A stretch of DNA of 64,000 bases from Acetobacteraceae bacterium B3987 (GTDB lineage Bacteria > Pseudomonadota > Alphaproteobacteria > Acetobacterales > Acetobacteraceae), in NCBI GenBank assembly GCA_026537415.1, contig JAFNMF010000001.1, forward strand, positions 177,571 through 241,570. Reading direction: 5' to 3'. Below, one piece after another: positions 45,153-54,643 of this stretch (the first letter of the stretch is position 1; every line of letters starts with the position of its first letter). The notes below the pieces were generated by a model. The model searched no databases. It saw nothing but the letters and a program-made list of their open reading frames with translations, and had not been told where the DNA came from. The translations under genes were made by a program, and so were the position numbers.

Positions 45153-45207
45153 GCCTGAAAGCCGGGCATAGCTTTGTAGTCTGTGCGCTCCGCATGGAAT
45201 TGCAGGA

Positions 45208-45236
45208 TTGACAGGGCAGGGCCATCCCCTTAAAAG
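45208..45236 (+). promoter_or_regulatory. Sigma70 promoter of the rpmH-rnpA operon
   Basis: TTGACA at 45208-45213 is followed after exactly 17 bases by TAAAAG at 45231-45236. It lies about 90 bases before rpmH. The early transcript could form a CCACT/AGTGG hairpin at 45237-45251. Confidence 0.7.
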
Positions 45237-45326
45237 CCACTCCCTAAGTGGAGGGGCGTTACTGGGTGCGTCCTGTTCTGATACATGTCTTTATCGGCGT
45301 GTTGTTAAGATTAGAGGATTGAAAAG

Positions 45327-45461
45327 ATGAAGCGCACATATCAGCCTTCCCGTCTGGTTCGTAAGCGTCGCCATGGCTTCCGCACACGCTCTGCTACAGT
45401 GGGTGGCCGTCGCGTTCTGGCTAACCGTCGCGCCAAGGGCCGTAAGAAGCTCTCCGCCTGA
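45327..45461 (+). CDS. rpmH: 50S ribosomal protein L34
   Basis: 44 residues, very basic: it begins [18 protein letters not shown] and ends [11 protein letters not shown], both canonical for L34. It is the smallest gene of the cluster. rnpA starts two bases after its stop, the universal rpmH-rnpA pairing. Confidence 0.98.
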   Translation: MKRTYQPSRLVRKRRHGFRTRSATVGGRRVLANRRAKGRKKLSA

Positions 45462-45463
45462 GC

Positions 45464-45814
45464 ATGAAACAGCCTGACCGCCTGCAGAAGCGGTCGCAGT
45501 TTCTGCGTGTGGCCCGCAAGGGCCATAAGGTTGTGTCTCCCGGGCTAATCGGCCAAGTGTTACCGGGGCAGGGGGACATGACAGTACGGGCCGGTTTTAC
45601 CGTCACCAAGAAGGTCGGTAATTCCGTCATACGCAACCGTACACGCCGCCGCCTGCGGGAAGCCCTCCGTGTGGTGGTGAAGGAGGAAGGGTGCCCTTCC
45701 TCAGGTGATCTCGTCCTGATTGGACGTGCCGCAACCAGAATGCGGCCTTTCCCCCTTCTGAAACATGATGTGCGCCGGGTCTTACAGGCCCTCGAGAAGG
45801 CGGGTGTGGAATGA
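45464..45814 (+). CDS. rnpA: Ribonuclease P protein component
   Basis: 116 residues. The RNR motif lies in [18 protein letters not shown] (about 52-69), and KRSQFLRV near the start is typical. It assists the catalytic RNA in making tRNA 5' ends. The stop overlaps the yidD start by four bases. Confidence 0.96.
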   Translation: MKQPDRLQKRSQFLRVARKGHKVVSPGLIGQVLPGQGDMTVRAGFTVTKKVGNSVIRNRTRRRLREALRVVVKEEGCPSSGDLVLIGRAATRMRPFPLLKHDVRRVLQALEKAGVE

Positions 45815-46041
45815 AAGCGGCCAGTCGGCTGCTTTCACTCTTTTTGCTGGGGCTGATAAAGCTCTATCGCATTTTTCTCAGTCCGCTCATGGGCAGGCAA
45901 TGCCGCTTTCATCCCAGTTGCAGCGTCTATGGGGAAGAAGTGATACGTCGCCACGGCCCTATCCGAGGGGGATGGCTGACACTTTGCCGTATTTGCAGAT
46001 GCCACCCTTTTCATCCGGGTGGTGTTGATTATCCCCCATGA
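45811..46041 (+). CDS. yidD: Membrane protein insertion efficiency factor YidD
   Basis: 76 residues. The family pattern is complete: an N-terminal amphipathic helix ([14 protein letters not shown]), [13 protein letters not shown], then HG and [19 protein letters not shown]. It helps YidC to insert inner-membrane proteins and lies between rnpA and yidC as usual. Confidence 0.97.
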   Translation: MKAASRLLSLFLLGLIKLYRIFLSPLMGRQCRFHPSCSVYGEEVIRRHGPIRGGWLTLCRICRCHPFHPGGVDYPP

Positions 46042-46166
46042 TGGCCAGCTGTCCTTTGGTAAGAAAACGCAAAAAAAATGGCACAGCTATTGTTTTGGGG
46101 ACGATTTTAAGCCACTGAATGGGGCAACCTACCCTTCCAGCATAATGAGAGAGCGGCTCCTGCCCG

Positions 46167-47948
46167 ATGGAAAGTAGCAAACGTATTATTCTGGCCGTCG
46201 CCCTGTCGGCCCTGATCCTGATCGGTTTCAATGTCTTCCTGTCGCCAGACAGGCACAAAACGGTGGAAGCGCAGAATGCCGCTCCAGTCCCTGCGGCTGT
46301 TGCTCCTTCTGCCCCTCCAGCTCCGGTGTCTGCTGATTCAGCGGAAGAGGCGGACGATCATCAGGAGCATCGGCTAAAGGTTGTATCATCAGATGTTCAG
46401 GGCTCTTTCAATCTGCGAGGGGCACGGCTGGATGATCTGGAGCTGACCCGTTATCGGGAGACGATCGCCAAGGATAGTCCTCTGGTTCGTCTGTTGGATC
46501 GGGCAGGCAGCGAGAAGCCGAATTATTTGGTCATTGGCTGGGAGAATGCTGCTGGTTTCACGACCCGCCTGCCTAATGAGCAGTCTCTCTGGAAGGTGGA
46601 TGGAACCCAGACCAGTCTGACTCCCGAAACCCCTGTCACCCTGTATTGGGATAATGGGGCAGGGGTACGCTTCATCATTCATCTGGCGCAGGATCATCAT
46701 TATATGATGAGCGTGCAGCAGGAGGTGGAGAACCATTCTGGACAGCCTGTTTCAGTCTATCCGTTCCAGCGTGTGCAGCGTGACTATCTGCCAGAGGAAA
46801 CGGGGTCTTTCGTAGCTTATGAAGGGCCCATTGCTGTCATGAATGGCAAGCTGGCCGACGAAGGGTATAAATCCCTGCGGACAGACGGTAATGGACCGGC
46901 CCATGTCTCATGGACAGATTCGGGTAAAGGCGGCTGGGGCGGTATTACGGATAAATACTGGCTGACAGCTATCGGGGCTGATGCGTCCTCTAATGTGCGT
47001 GCCCAGTATAGCTATCTGCCTGAAGGTCACGGGTCTTATCGTGTCACCTTCATGTCGCAGGAGCCGCAGGTCATTCAGGATGGTGCCCGTCTGGGACAGG
47101 GGAGCCATCTTTTTGCGGGTGCTAAGGAACCGGGTTTGCTGCGTTACTATGGCCGCAAGCTAGGCTTGCCCCGTTTTGACGACAGCATCGACTTCGGCTG
47201 GTTCAGCTTTCTGACAAAGCCGATCTTGTTCCTGCTGCATTGGCTTTATGCGCATATTGGCAATTTCGGCCTTGCGTTGATGGTCATGACGCTGATCGTT
47301 AAGATTCTTTTGTTCCCGTTGGCCTCCAAGGCTGCACAGTCCGCTGCCCGTATGCGCATGATCGCCCCGAAGGTGACGGAGATTCGGGAAAAGTACAAGA
47401 ACGACCCGATGGCGATGAACCAGAAGGTCATGGCCCTCTATAAGGAAGAGAAGATCAACCCGGCAGGGGGCTGTCTGCCCATGCTGATTCAGGCTCCGAT
47501 CTTCTTCTGCCTGTATAAGATGCTTAATCTCAGCATCGATGAGCGTCATGCGCCGTTCTTCGGCTGGATCAAAGACCTTTCCGTGCCAGACCCGACCAAC
47601 CTGTTCAACCTGTTCGGGCTGTTACCGTTCGATCCCACGCATATTTTCTCATTCCTGCACCTCAGTGTCTGGGGAGCAGCACTGGGTATCACCTTCTGGC
47701 TGCTACAGAAGCATAGCATGGTCAGCATGGACCCCGCACAGGCTCGTATCATGCAGTTCATGCCTGTCGTGTATGTGTTCGTGATGTCCAGCTTCCCGGC
47801 GGGTCTTCTGGTTTATTATACGTGGAACAACGTGCTGACGTTCCTTCAGCAGCATTATATCGAGCGTCGGACGAGCCTGCCCGTGCCGCTGGTCAGTCGT
47901 AAAGGCAAGTCCCCCCGTAAGGGCGGTGCTGTGAAGAAAGGTCCGTGA
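46167..47948 (+). CDS. yidC: Membrane protein insertase YidC
   Basis: 593 residues. The N-terminal membrane anchor (about 7-24) is followed by the large periplasmic P1 domain (about 60-350). The conserved five-helix insertase core follows (about 365-570), with SKAAQSAARMRMIAPKV and NPAGGCLPMLIQAP. The basic tail (GKSPRKGGAVKKGP) is cytoplasmic. It inserts and folds inner-membrane proteins alone or with SecYEG. A TGATG junction couples it to engB. Confidence 0.97.
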   Translation: MESSKRIILAVALSALILIGFNVFLSPDRHKTVEAQNAAPVPAAVAPSAPPAPVSADSAEEADDHQEHRLKVVSSDVQGSFNLRGARLDDLELTRYRETIAKDSPLVRLLDRAGSEKPNYLVIGWENAAGFTTRLPNEQSLWKVDGTQTSLTPETPVTLYWDNGAGVRFIIHLAQDHHYMMSVQQEVENHSGQPVSVYPFQRVQRDYLPEETGSFVAYEGPIAVMNGKLADEGYKSLRTDGNGPAHVSWTDSGKGGWGGITDKYWLTAIGADASSNVRAQYSYLPEGHGSYRVTFMSQEPQVIQDGARLGQGSHLFAGAKEPGLLRYYGRKLGLPRFDDSIDFGWFSFLTKPILFLLHWLYAHIGNFGLALMVMTLIVKILLFPLASKAAQSAARMRMIAPKVTEIREKYKNDPMAMNQKVMALYKEEKINPAGGCLPMLIQAPIFFCLYKMLNLSIDERHAPFFGWIKDLSVPDPTNLFNLFGLLPFDPTHIFSFLHLSVWGAALGITFWLLQKHSMVSMDPAQARIMQFMPVVYVFVMSSFPAGLLVYYTWNNVLTFLQQHYIERRTSLPVPLVSRKGKSPRKGGAVKKGP

Positions 47949-48601
47949 TGGAGCAGATGCAGACGGTTCTGCCCAGCGAGGAAGAGCTGGAGGAAGGGCG
48001 CAAGCTTTTTGCTGGTCCCTGTGATTTTTTCTTTGGAGCGCAGACAATCGAGCAGCTACCACCGCCTGACCGAGCGGAGGTGGCGTTTGCGGGGCGGTCC
48101 AATGTGGGTAAATCCAGCCTCATTAATGCGCTGACGGGCCGGAAGGCTCTGGCCCGTGCGTCTTCCGAACCGGGGCGGACCAAGCAGCTCAATTTCTTTA
48201 ATCTGGGTGGGCGGCTTTCTCTGGTGGACATGCCAGGCTATGGCTTTGCCAAGGCGTCCAAGGCTGTGAAGGAAGACTGGCAGCGGACCATGTTCGCTTA
48301 CCTGCGGGGGCGGCCCAATCTAGCTCGAGTTATCCTGCTGATTGATGGTCGGGTTGGTCTTAAGGCTTCTGATAAAGAAGTTTGCGACCTGCTGGATAAG
48401 GCAGCGGTCGTGTTCCAGATTGTCCTGACAAAATGTGATGCCCTGTCGGCGTCTGCACTGGCGGGGCGGCAAAAGGAAGTGGAAGCACTGGCCAAAACAC
48501 ATGCGGCCGCTTTCCCTCATATCGTGGCGACAAGCAGTGCGACATCATTGGGTGTTGCGGAACTGCGTGGCATAATGGCCCGCTTCGCCGAACGCCCCTG
48601 A
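47948..48601 (+). CDS. engB: Ribosome-biogenesis GTP-binding protein EngB (YihA/YsxC)
   Basis: 217 residues from ATG 47948; the in-frame GTG just before lies inside yidC. G1 is GRSNVGKSSL, the switch region has GRTKQLNFF, then DMPGYGFA and the TKCD base-recognition motif. EngB is needed for large ribosomal subunit assembly. The yidC-engB-argB order is typical of Alphaproteobacteria. Confidence 0.96.
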   Translation: MEQMQTVLPSEEELEEGRKLFAGPCDFFFGAQTIEQLPPPDRAEVAFAGRSNVGKSSLINALTGRKALARASSEPGRTKQLNFFNLGGRLSLVDMPGYGFAKASKAVKEDWQRTMFAYLRGRPNLARVILLIDGRVGLKASDKEVCDLLDKAAVVFQIVLTKCDALSASALAGRQKEVEALAKTHAAAFPHIVATSSATSLGVAELRGIMARFAERP

Positions 48602-48621
48602 AAAGTTTCTCTGTAGAGTGA

Positions 48622-49566
48622 ATGGTCATGTCCTCTTCCAATTCTTCCCCTGCTTCTTTCCCAGAAGACTTTCTGGCTCCTGATAGTCTGAGCGATCAGC
48701 AGCAGGCTGCTGTTCTGGCTGGGGCTTTGCCGTATCTGCGCCGCTATGCAGGTGACACCATCGTCGTGAAGTATGGTGGTCATGCAATGGTTGAAAACAA
48801 CCTTGCGGCCACTTTTGGTCGGGACATTGCTCTGCTCAAGCTGGTCGGTGTTAACCCGATTGTGGTGCATGGTGGCGGCCCGCAGATCAACAACATGATG
48901 AAGCGTCTGGGTGTTGAATCCCGTTTCATCGATGGTCTTCGTGTCACGGATCGTGAGATGATTGACGTGATCGAAATGGTCCTGTCTGGCACGGTGAACA
49001 AGCAGGTAGCCGATCTCATCAGCCATGCTGGTGCGTTAGCTGTGGGGATTTCTGGCCGTGATGGGCGTCTGATTCAGGCGAGCCGTCTTGTCCATTATCA
49101 CCGGACGGACGAGAACGAGAATGAGGCGGTTGACCTCGGCTTTGTTGGTAAGCCGGAACGTGTGGACCCCCGTGTGCTTTACGCCCTTTTGGGTGCTGGT
49201 CTGATCCCGGTCGTGGCTCCGCTGGGTGCCGGGGAAGAGGGCGAAATCTACAACATCAATGCAGATACTGCTGCCGGTGCTGTTGCTGGTGCCGTGCGGG
49301 CATCCCGCCTATTGATGCTGACGGATGTTCCCGGCGTGCTGGATGAGAATGGCCAGCGTATTGAAGAGCTGACGGCAGAAGAAGCCCGTCGTCTCATTCG
49401 GGAAGGGCACATCACTGGTGGCATGATTCCCAAAGTGGAAACCTGCCTCAAGGCCGTGCAGGCGGGTGCCAAAGCCGCCGTCATTCTGGATGGCCGGGTG
49501 CCGCATACCTGCCTGTTGGAGCTGTTTACCAAGGCAGGGCAGGGCACGCTTATCAAGGCGGATTGA
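48622..49566 (+). CDS. argB: Acetylglutamate kinase
   Basis: 314 residues, with an N-terminal extension of about 35 residues before the amino-acid kinase core. The core has VVKYGGHAM, VVHGGGPQIN and the C-terminal GGMIPKVETC with the arginine-feedback-type N-terminal helix. It phosphorylates N-acetylglutamate in arginine synthesis. An ATG two codons later is an alternative start. Confidence 0.97.
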   Translation: MVMSSSNSSPASFPEDFLAPDSLSDQQQAAVLAGALPYLRRYAGDTIVVKYGGHAMVENNLAATFGRDIALLKLVGVNPIVVHGGGPQINNMMKRLGVESRFIDGLRVTDREMIDVIEMVLSGTVNKQVADLISHAGALAVGISGRDGRLIQASRLVHYHRTDENENEAVDLGFVGKPERVDPRVLYALLGAGLIPVVAPLGAGEEGEIYNINADTAAGAVAGAVRASRLLMLTDVPGVLDENGQRIEELTAEEARRLIREGHITGGMIPKVETCLKAVQAGAKAAVILDGRVPHTCLLELFTKAGQGTLIKAD

Positions 49567-49625
49567 GAGTTATGGGGCGGGTCACAGGCCTGCCTGGATT
49601 GTGGTTTTAGAATAAGGAGCGTTTT

Positions 49626-50456
49626 ATGGATCACGCAGAGCTTCGCAAGCAGATTGAAACCCTTTGGGAAGATCGTGCCAGCCTGTCCCCGCAGACAAAG
49701 GGTCAGGCCCGTGATGTTGTGGAAGCCGCTCTTGCCGGGCTGGATAACGGCACGTTCCGCGTTGCCGAGCAGAAGGAAGATGGCCGTGTCGTGCATGAAT
49801 GGCTGAAAAAGGCCGTTCTGATGTCCTTCCGCCTGTATGATTCTGAGCCGATGGCCAATGGCTGCGGCGGGGCACCGGGCTTTGACAAGGTGCCGCTGAA
49901 ATTCGCTGGCTGGGGTAAGGAAGAGTTCGACAAGGCTGGTTTTCGGGCTGTTCCGGGTGCTGTTGTCCGCCGTTCCGCTTACATTGCACCGGGCGTTGTC
50001 CTGATGCCGAGCTTCGTCAATCTGGGTGCCCGTGTCGAGAGTGGTACCATGATTGATACATGGGCCACGGTTGGCTCCTGTGCGCAGATTGGCAAGAACT
50101 GTCACATCAGCGGTGGTGCTGGGATTGGTGGCGTGCTGGAGCCGCTTCAGGCTGCTCCTGTCATCATCGGGGATGACTGCTTCATTGGCGCACGTTCTGA
50201 GGTTGCTGAGGGTGTGGTCGTGGAACGTGGTTCCGTTCTGTCCATGGGTGTGTTCCTTGGGGCGTCCACCAAGATCGTGGACCGTACGACGGGTGAAATC
50301 CATATGGGTCGTGTTCCGGCCTATTCCGTGGTTGTTCCGGGTACCCTGCCGCCGAAGACACCGGGCGGACCGTCTCTGGCTTGCGCTGTGATCGTCAAGC
50401 GGGTTGATGAGCGCACACGCTCCAAGACCTCCATCAACGAGCTGCTGCGTGACTGA
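49626..50456 (+). CDS. dapD: 2,3,4,5-tetrahydropyridine-2,6-dicarboxylate N-succinyltransferase
   Basis: 276 residues. An N-terminal helical domain (about 1-100) is followed by a left-handed beta-helix with [40 protein letters not shown] and GGVLEPLQA. It succinylates the lysine/diaminopimelate precursor. The Shine-Dalgarno is AAGGAG. dapE follows, giving consecutive steps. Confidence 0.98.
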   Translation: MDHAELRKQIETLWEDRASLSPQTKGQARDVVEAALAGLDNGTFRVAEQKEDGRVVHEWLKKAVLMSFRLYDSEPMANGCGGAPGFDKVPLKFAGWGKEEFDKAGFRAVPGAVVRRSAYIAPGVVLMPSFVNLGARVESGTMIDTWATVGSCAQIGKNCHISGGAGIGGVLEPLQAAPVIIGDDCFIGARSEVAEGVVVERGSVLSMGVFLGASTKIVDRTTGEIHMGRVPAYSVVVPGTLPPKTPGGPSLACAVIVKRVDERTRSKTSINELLRD

Positions 50457-50464
50457 GTGACCCT

Positions 50465-51610
50465 ATGAGCCATCCATCATTTCCATCCGATCCCGTCGCA
50501 CTTCTACAGGACCTTTTGCGGTGCCGCTCCGTGACGCCAGCAGATGACGGGGCTTTGAGCGTTGTGGCTCATGCGCTGGAAATGATGGGCTTTGAGGTCA
50601 CACGCCTTGCCTTTGGCCCCGAGGGGGAGCAGACGCCTAATCTCTATGCTCGACTGGGGACGGGGAAGCCCTGTCTCTGTTTTGCAGGGCATACGGATGT
50701 CGTCCCTCCCGGTGAAGGCTGGAGCTGCGACCCGTTTGCTGGTGAAATCCGGGACGGGCATATTTACGGGCGTGGCACGGCAGACATGAAGGGCGGTGTT
50801 GCCGCCGCTCTGGCTGCCGTTGCCCGCAGACTGAAGGCTGGACCGCTGAAAGGCAGTCTGGCTTTTCTCATCACAGGGGATGAGGAAGGACCGGCCCGTT
50901 ATGGCACGAGGTCCGTGCTGGAATGGATGAAGGAACAGGGCGAGGCCCCTGATTTCTGCCTGCTGGGTGAGCCGACCAATCCGGTTGAGATGGGTGATGT
51001 CATTAAGATTGGTCGTCGTGGCAGCATGAATGTGGTGATTACCGTCAAGGGGGTGCAGGGGCATGTCGCCTATCCTCATCTGGCGGATAACCCCATTCAT
51101 CATCTGGTGCCTATTCTGGGTGATCTAACTTCCCGCATTCTGGATCAGGGGAGTGAGTGGTTTGCGCCATCTTCACTTCAGATTACGAGTGTGGATGTTG
51201 GCAATCCGGCAACCAATGTGATTCCGGCAACGGCACAGGCCCGGGTGAATATTCGCTTTAATGATCTTCATACCAGTGAGAGCCTGCGTAATTGGATTCA
51301 AGATATTGTGGCCTGTCATGCGCCAGAGGCCACGATGGATGTGGCTGTTAGCGGCGAGTCCTTTCTGACAGACCCGGGAAACGAGGTGGAGCAGCTCTCC
51401 AAAGCCGTGCAGACGGTAACGGGCCGCAAGCCGAAGCTGGATACGGGTGGGGGCACATCCGATGCCCGCTTCATCACGCATTGCTGCCCGGTCGCCGAGT
51501 TCGGGCTTGTGGGGGCAACCATGCATAAGCGTGATGAGCATGTTTCTTTGGCTTCCGTAGAACAGCTGACGCAGGTGTATCTGGAATTCATGCAGCGTTT
51601 TGGTGTCTGA
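50465..51610 (+). CDS. dapE: Succinyl-diaminopimelate desuccinylase
   Basis: 381 residues of the M20 metallopeptidase family. Zinc and catalytic residues are visible: AGHTDVV (H76, D78), GRGTADMKGG (D107), GDEEGPA (about E140, E141) and a terminal histidine in ATMHKRDEHV. The dimerisation domain fills about 180-295. It releases succinate to give LL-diaminopimelate for lysine and peptidoglycan. Two steps, DapD and DapE, are adjacent; the aminotransferase is elsewhere. Confidence 0.97.
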   Translation: MSHPSFPSDPVALLQDLLRCRSVTPADDGALSVVAHALEMMGFEVTRLAFGPEGEQTPNLYARLGTGKPCLCFAGHTDVVPPGEGWSCDPFAGEIRDGHIYGRGTADMKGGVAAALAAVARRLKAGPLKGSLAFLITGDEEGPARYGTRSVLEWMKEQGEAPDFCLLGEPTNPVEMGDVIKIGRRGSMNVVITVKGVQGHVAYPHLADNPIHHLVPILGDLTSRILDQGSEWFAPSSLQITSVDVGNPATNVIPATAQARVNIRFNDLHTSESLRNWIQDIVACHAPEATMDVAVSGESFLTDPGNEVEQLSKAVQTVTGRKPKLDTGGGTSDARFITHCCPVAEFGLVGATMHKRDEHVSLASVEQLTQVYLEFMQRFGV

Positions 51611-51637
51611 ATGAGTTTAACCAGATGAACTATTGGG

Positions 51638-51666
51638 AAAACCCGCCCGGATGAGGCGGGTTTTTT
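51638..51666 (+). terminator. Terminator after dapE
   Basis: AAAACCCGCC pairs with GGCGGGTTTT around a seven-base loop, ending in six T. It closes the long plus-strand run from rpmH to dapE and makes a ClC start upstream of it unlikely. Confidence 0.9.
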
Positions 51667-51716
51667 GTTATAGGGGGTGTAACCGCCTCATGACTGACCA
51701 GAGGAGATCATCCTTC

Positions 51717-53495
51717 ATGTCCAGACGGAACGGGCCATCACGTACGATGCCGCTTGCCCCTGCTATCCTGCGGTCATTTGTGCGGCGTGACGGATTTGGA
51801 CTATTCCTGCTGGCATTATTGACGGGAGGATTGGCCGGCGTCTGTGTTCTGCTGATTAATATGGTGACCCTTGGGATGCATGTCGTTTTTTATGGCCTGC
51901 ATAATGGAGGACGCCTGTCAGAACTGCCTGCCTTGCCTCTTTGGCGGTGTCTTCTGGTTCTGGGTTTTGGTGGTCTGGTCGTGGGGCTGGTGGGTGCAGT
52001 TTTGCGGAGGCGGATGGTGCGCCGTCCGGTGGACCCGGTGGAGGCCAATGCTCTGCATGGGGGGCGTATGTCCGTGCGGGATAGTATCAGCCTTGCGGTG
52101 CAGACAATCCTTTCTAACGGTGTAGGGGCATCTATCGGGCTGGAAGCCGGCTATGTGCAGATATCGGCAGCGTTCGGGTCGTGGCTGGGGCGTCTGTTCC
52201 GTGTCCGGCGAGAGGAGCTGCGTATTCTGGTGGGGGCTGGAGCGGCTGGGGCTGTCAGTGCGGGGTTTGATGCCCCTATCGCTGGAGCCTTCTATGCGTT
52301 TGAGATCGTGTTGGGGACTTACAGCCTCGTCAATCTGTTCCCTATTGCGCTGGCGGCCATGGCGGGGCTGGGTGTGCGGCATCTCATGCGTATGGAGGGC
52401 GGTGTACCCCCCTTGATGACGGGCTGGCATATGGGCTGGGGTGCTGTACCCGGTGTCAGCCTGTTGGCGATCCTGTGTGCGCTTACGGCCATTATCATCA
52501 TGTATTGCGTGACGCAGACACAGTCGGCGTTTCAGAAACTGCCGGTCCCTATCTGGTTGCGGCCTGTTTTAGGTGGGTTGCTTGTAGCCTGTCTGGCGGC
52601 GTCTTTCCCGTCAGTTCTGTCGGCAGGGCATGGTGGGGTCGGACTCGTGCTGGCGGGGAAGATTGTGCCCTCTCTGGCGTTGCTGCTCCTGTTGCTCAAG
52701 GCTGTGGCGTCCTGCCTTTCCATTGGTTCGGGGTTCCGGGGAGGGCTGTTCTTTGCCTCGCTGTTTCTGGGTGTTCTGGCGGGGGAAGGTTTTGGTGATG
52801 TGTTGGCCCATTATGGGCTGGCTCCAGCAGATGGGCAGATTTGTGCAGTGTTGGGCATGGCAGCTATGGCAACGGCTATCATTGGTGGTCCCATGACCAT
52901 GATTTGTCTGGTGCTGGAGATGACAGGCAACATGACAATCAGTAGTGCGGTGGTTTTGGTTGCCATCCTGTCCTTGCTGACGGTTAGGCGGCTATTTGGC
53001 TATAATTTTGCGACATGGCGTTTCCATCTGCGTGGCGAGACAATCCGGTCTGCCGTGGATGTGGGGCGTCTTCGTGCCCTGACCGTACAGAAGTTGATGC
53101 GGGCACAGGTACGCAGTTTTCCAGCAGCCATGACCATCCGGCAGGCTCAGGTTCAACTGACACTGGGTATTGAAGAACGCCTCGTGTTGGTGGATGAGGA
53201 AGGCCGCTATCAGGGCATGGCTCTGGTGTCGGACATTACGGCGGCTCCTGCGAGTGAAAAACCGGTGTCTATGCTGGCCTGTTATCGGGATGTCATGCTG
53301 GAGCCGCAGATGACCATTCGTGAAGCGGCTGACCTGTTCGCCGAGGCGGAGGCTGATGTGCTGGCGGTTGTGGAAGACCGCCAGTCCCGGCAGCTGGTTG
53401 GTCAGTTAAGTGAACGACACACGTTGCGCTGTTATGCTGTGGAGTTGGAGCGTAGCCGCCGTGACCTTGCCGGGGATGGTCGTTTTTCGGTGTGA
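51717..53495 (+). CDS. ClC-family chloride channel/transporter with CBS domains
   Basis: 592 residues from ATG 51717 (AGGAGA upstream); ATG 51690 is possible. About ten membrane helices (up to about 430) form the ClC core. The gating glutamate is kept in GLEAGYVQ (about 140-147), where E. coli ClcA reads GREGPTVQ, and GSGFRGGLFFASLFLG replaces the usual GxFxP loop. Two CBS domains (about 455-585) make a cytoplasmic regulatory tail. Exchange of chloride or another anion for protons may help in acid conditions; the altered filter means the ion is uncertain. Confidence 0.9.
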   Translation: MSRRNGPSRTMPLAPAILRSFVRRDGFGLFLLALLTGGLAGVCVLLINMVTLGMHVVFYGLHNGGRLSELPALPLWRCLLVLGFGGLVVGLVGAVLRRRMVRRPVDPVEANALHGGRMSVRDSISLAVQTILSNGVGASIGLEAGYVQISAAFGSWLGRLFRVRREELRILVGAGAAGAVSAGFDAPIAGAFYAFEIVLGTYSLVNLFPIALAAMAGLGVRHLMRMEGGVPPLMTGWHMGWGAVPGVSLLAILCALTAIIIMYCVTQTQSAFQKLPVPIWLRPVLGGLLVACLAASFPSVLSAGHGGVGLVLAGKIVPSLALLLLLLKAVASCLSIGSGFRGGLFFASLFLGVLAGEGFGDVLAHYGLAPADGQICAVLGMAAMATAIIGGPMTMICLVLEMTGNMTISSAVVLVAILSLLTVRRLFGYNFATWRFHLRGETIRSAVDVGRLRALTVQKLMRAQVRSFPAAMTIRQAQVQLTLGIEERLVLVDEEGRYQGMALVSDITAAPASEKPVSMLACYRDVMLEPQMTIREAADLFAEAEADVLAVVEDRQSRQLVGQLSERHTLRCYAVELERSRRDLAGDGRFSV

Positions 53496-53500
53496 TGGTG

Positions 53501-53520
53501 GGACGCCTTATGAGGCGTCC
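53501..53520. terminator. Shared terminator of the convergent ClC and AGE genes
   Basis: GGACGCCT and AGGCGTCC form a perfect 8-bp stem with a TATG loop, followed by TTT on the plus strand. The stop codon of the AGE gene (minus strand, 53508-53510) lies inside the hairpin, six bases behind the ClC stop. Confidence 0.65.
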
Positions 53521-54641
53521 TTTAGCAGGACCTGTCCAGCACTGTAGATGTGATAGAGGCTGCTGGCGGGCATATGGTCTGTAGCCGTGTTCCCCTGCTC
53601 ATCCAGTCGGTCGATCCAGCCGCCATTGAGCGAGGCCGGGGCGTAATGGGTGAAGAAAAGCTGGCTCATTTGTGCAAGCTGTTCGTGCCGGGTTTGAGTA
53701 TCTGCTGGGGCGTGCTGGGCGAGCAGGCGCATCATCTCAGTCTGGGGCCAGATGCGGGTTGAGGCTTCCAGCACCGTACCGTCATCCAGTAGAGCATCGG
53801 GCAGGAGGGGGCCGGGTGCTGTCTTCTGGAGGCGGGCATAAAGGCCATGTTGTGCCTTCTGAGCTGCTGCAGCGTGTTTGCCGTTTGGTGCAAGACGGAG
53901 ATATTCCCCGAGCAGCCAGCACCATTCAGCCTGATGACCGGGTTCAACACGGTTTTGTCCGGTAGGTTGCTCGGGCTTCCAGTCCGGTGTGAAAAACTCC
54001 AGCAGGGCATCCGTTCCGGCTGGAATGAAAGAGCGCAGGGCTAGGCTTAGGATGGAGTCCGCATGATTGAGAAAAACCTCTCGGCCAGAGACTTCAAATA
54101 GGGTCAGGCAGGCTTCCAGCAGATGCATGTGCGGGTTTTGGGAATGCCGGTCTGACGTGGCCGGGATGGCATCTCGATATCCGCCATGCGTGGAGGGAAA
54201 GATGGTGTCGATTTCGGCAAGACTTTCCTCGGCTCTGTGCAGTAGGACAGTCTTGCCAGACAGTTTGTAGGCCCAGCCATGAGCAAAGAGGATGAAGGCG
54301 TGTCCGTACAGGTCTCGCTTTGTGTCGGAAGGCCTCTGGTCCGGTCCAAGGGCGAAGACCCAGCCGGGAGAGCTGTCCGCCCGATGATAGAGCCGTGTGA
54401 CCCGGTCCAGCACCGTCAGAGCCTGTTCTCCAGCATGATAATGGCCATTCAGGGCAGCCTGACAGTAAGTGGCAATCTGCCGTGCCTGCACCATCAGACG
54501 GCGATGAGGCAGGGTGATGGGCGTGGCCTCGAAGGTCAGCCGTTCGTGATAAAGACCGGTATTTTTGTCAAAGCCCGCCTGATTCCAGAGAGGAAGGGCC
54601 TTCTGAAGCAGCCAGTCCTTCCATGTAGCAACATATGTCAT
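53508..54641 (-). CDS. AGE-family sugar epimerase/isomerase
   Basis: 377 residues of an alpha/alpha-barrel. Family features include WGWAYK-like AHGWAYKLSGK, NPHMHLLEA (about 167-175), EPGHQAEWCWLLGEY (about 235-249) with the catalytic-site histidine, and RIWPQTEMMR. Members interconvert N-acetylglucosamine/N-acetylmannosamine, mannose/fructose or glucose/mannose units. The substrate is not clear. The gene starts two bases behind hldE, so a link to heptose or other LPS sugar supply is likely but unproven. Confidence 0.88.
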   Translation of the reverse strand: MTYVATWKDWLLQKALPLWNQAGFDKNTGLYHERLTFEATPITLPHRRLMVQARQIATYCQAALNGHYHAGEQALTVLDRVTRLYHRADSSPGWVFALGPDQRPSDTKRDLYGHAFILFAHGWAYKLSGKTVLLHRAEESLAEIDTIFPSTHGGYRDAIPATSDRHSQNPHMHLLEACLTLFEVSGREVFLNHADSILSLALRSFIPAGTDALLEFFTPDWKPEQPTGQNRVEPGHQAEWCWLLGEYLRLAPNGKHAAAAQKAQHGLYARLQKTAPGPLLPDALLDDGTVLEASTRIWPQTEMMRLLAQHAPADTQTRHEQLAQMSQLFFTHYAPASLNGGWIDRLDEQGNTATDHMPASSLYHIYSAGQVLLKDAS

Positions 54642-54643
54642 AA

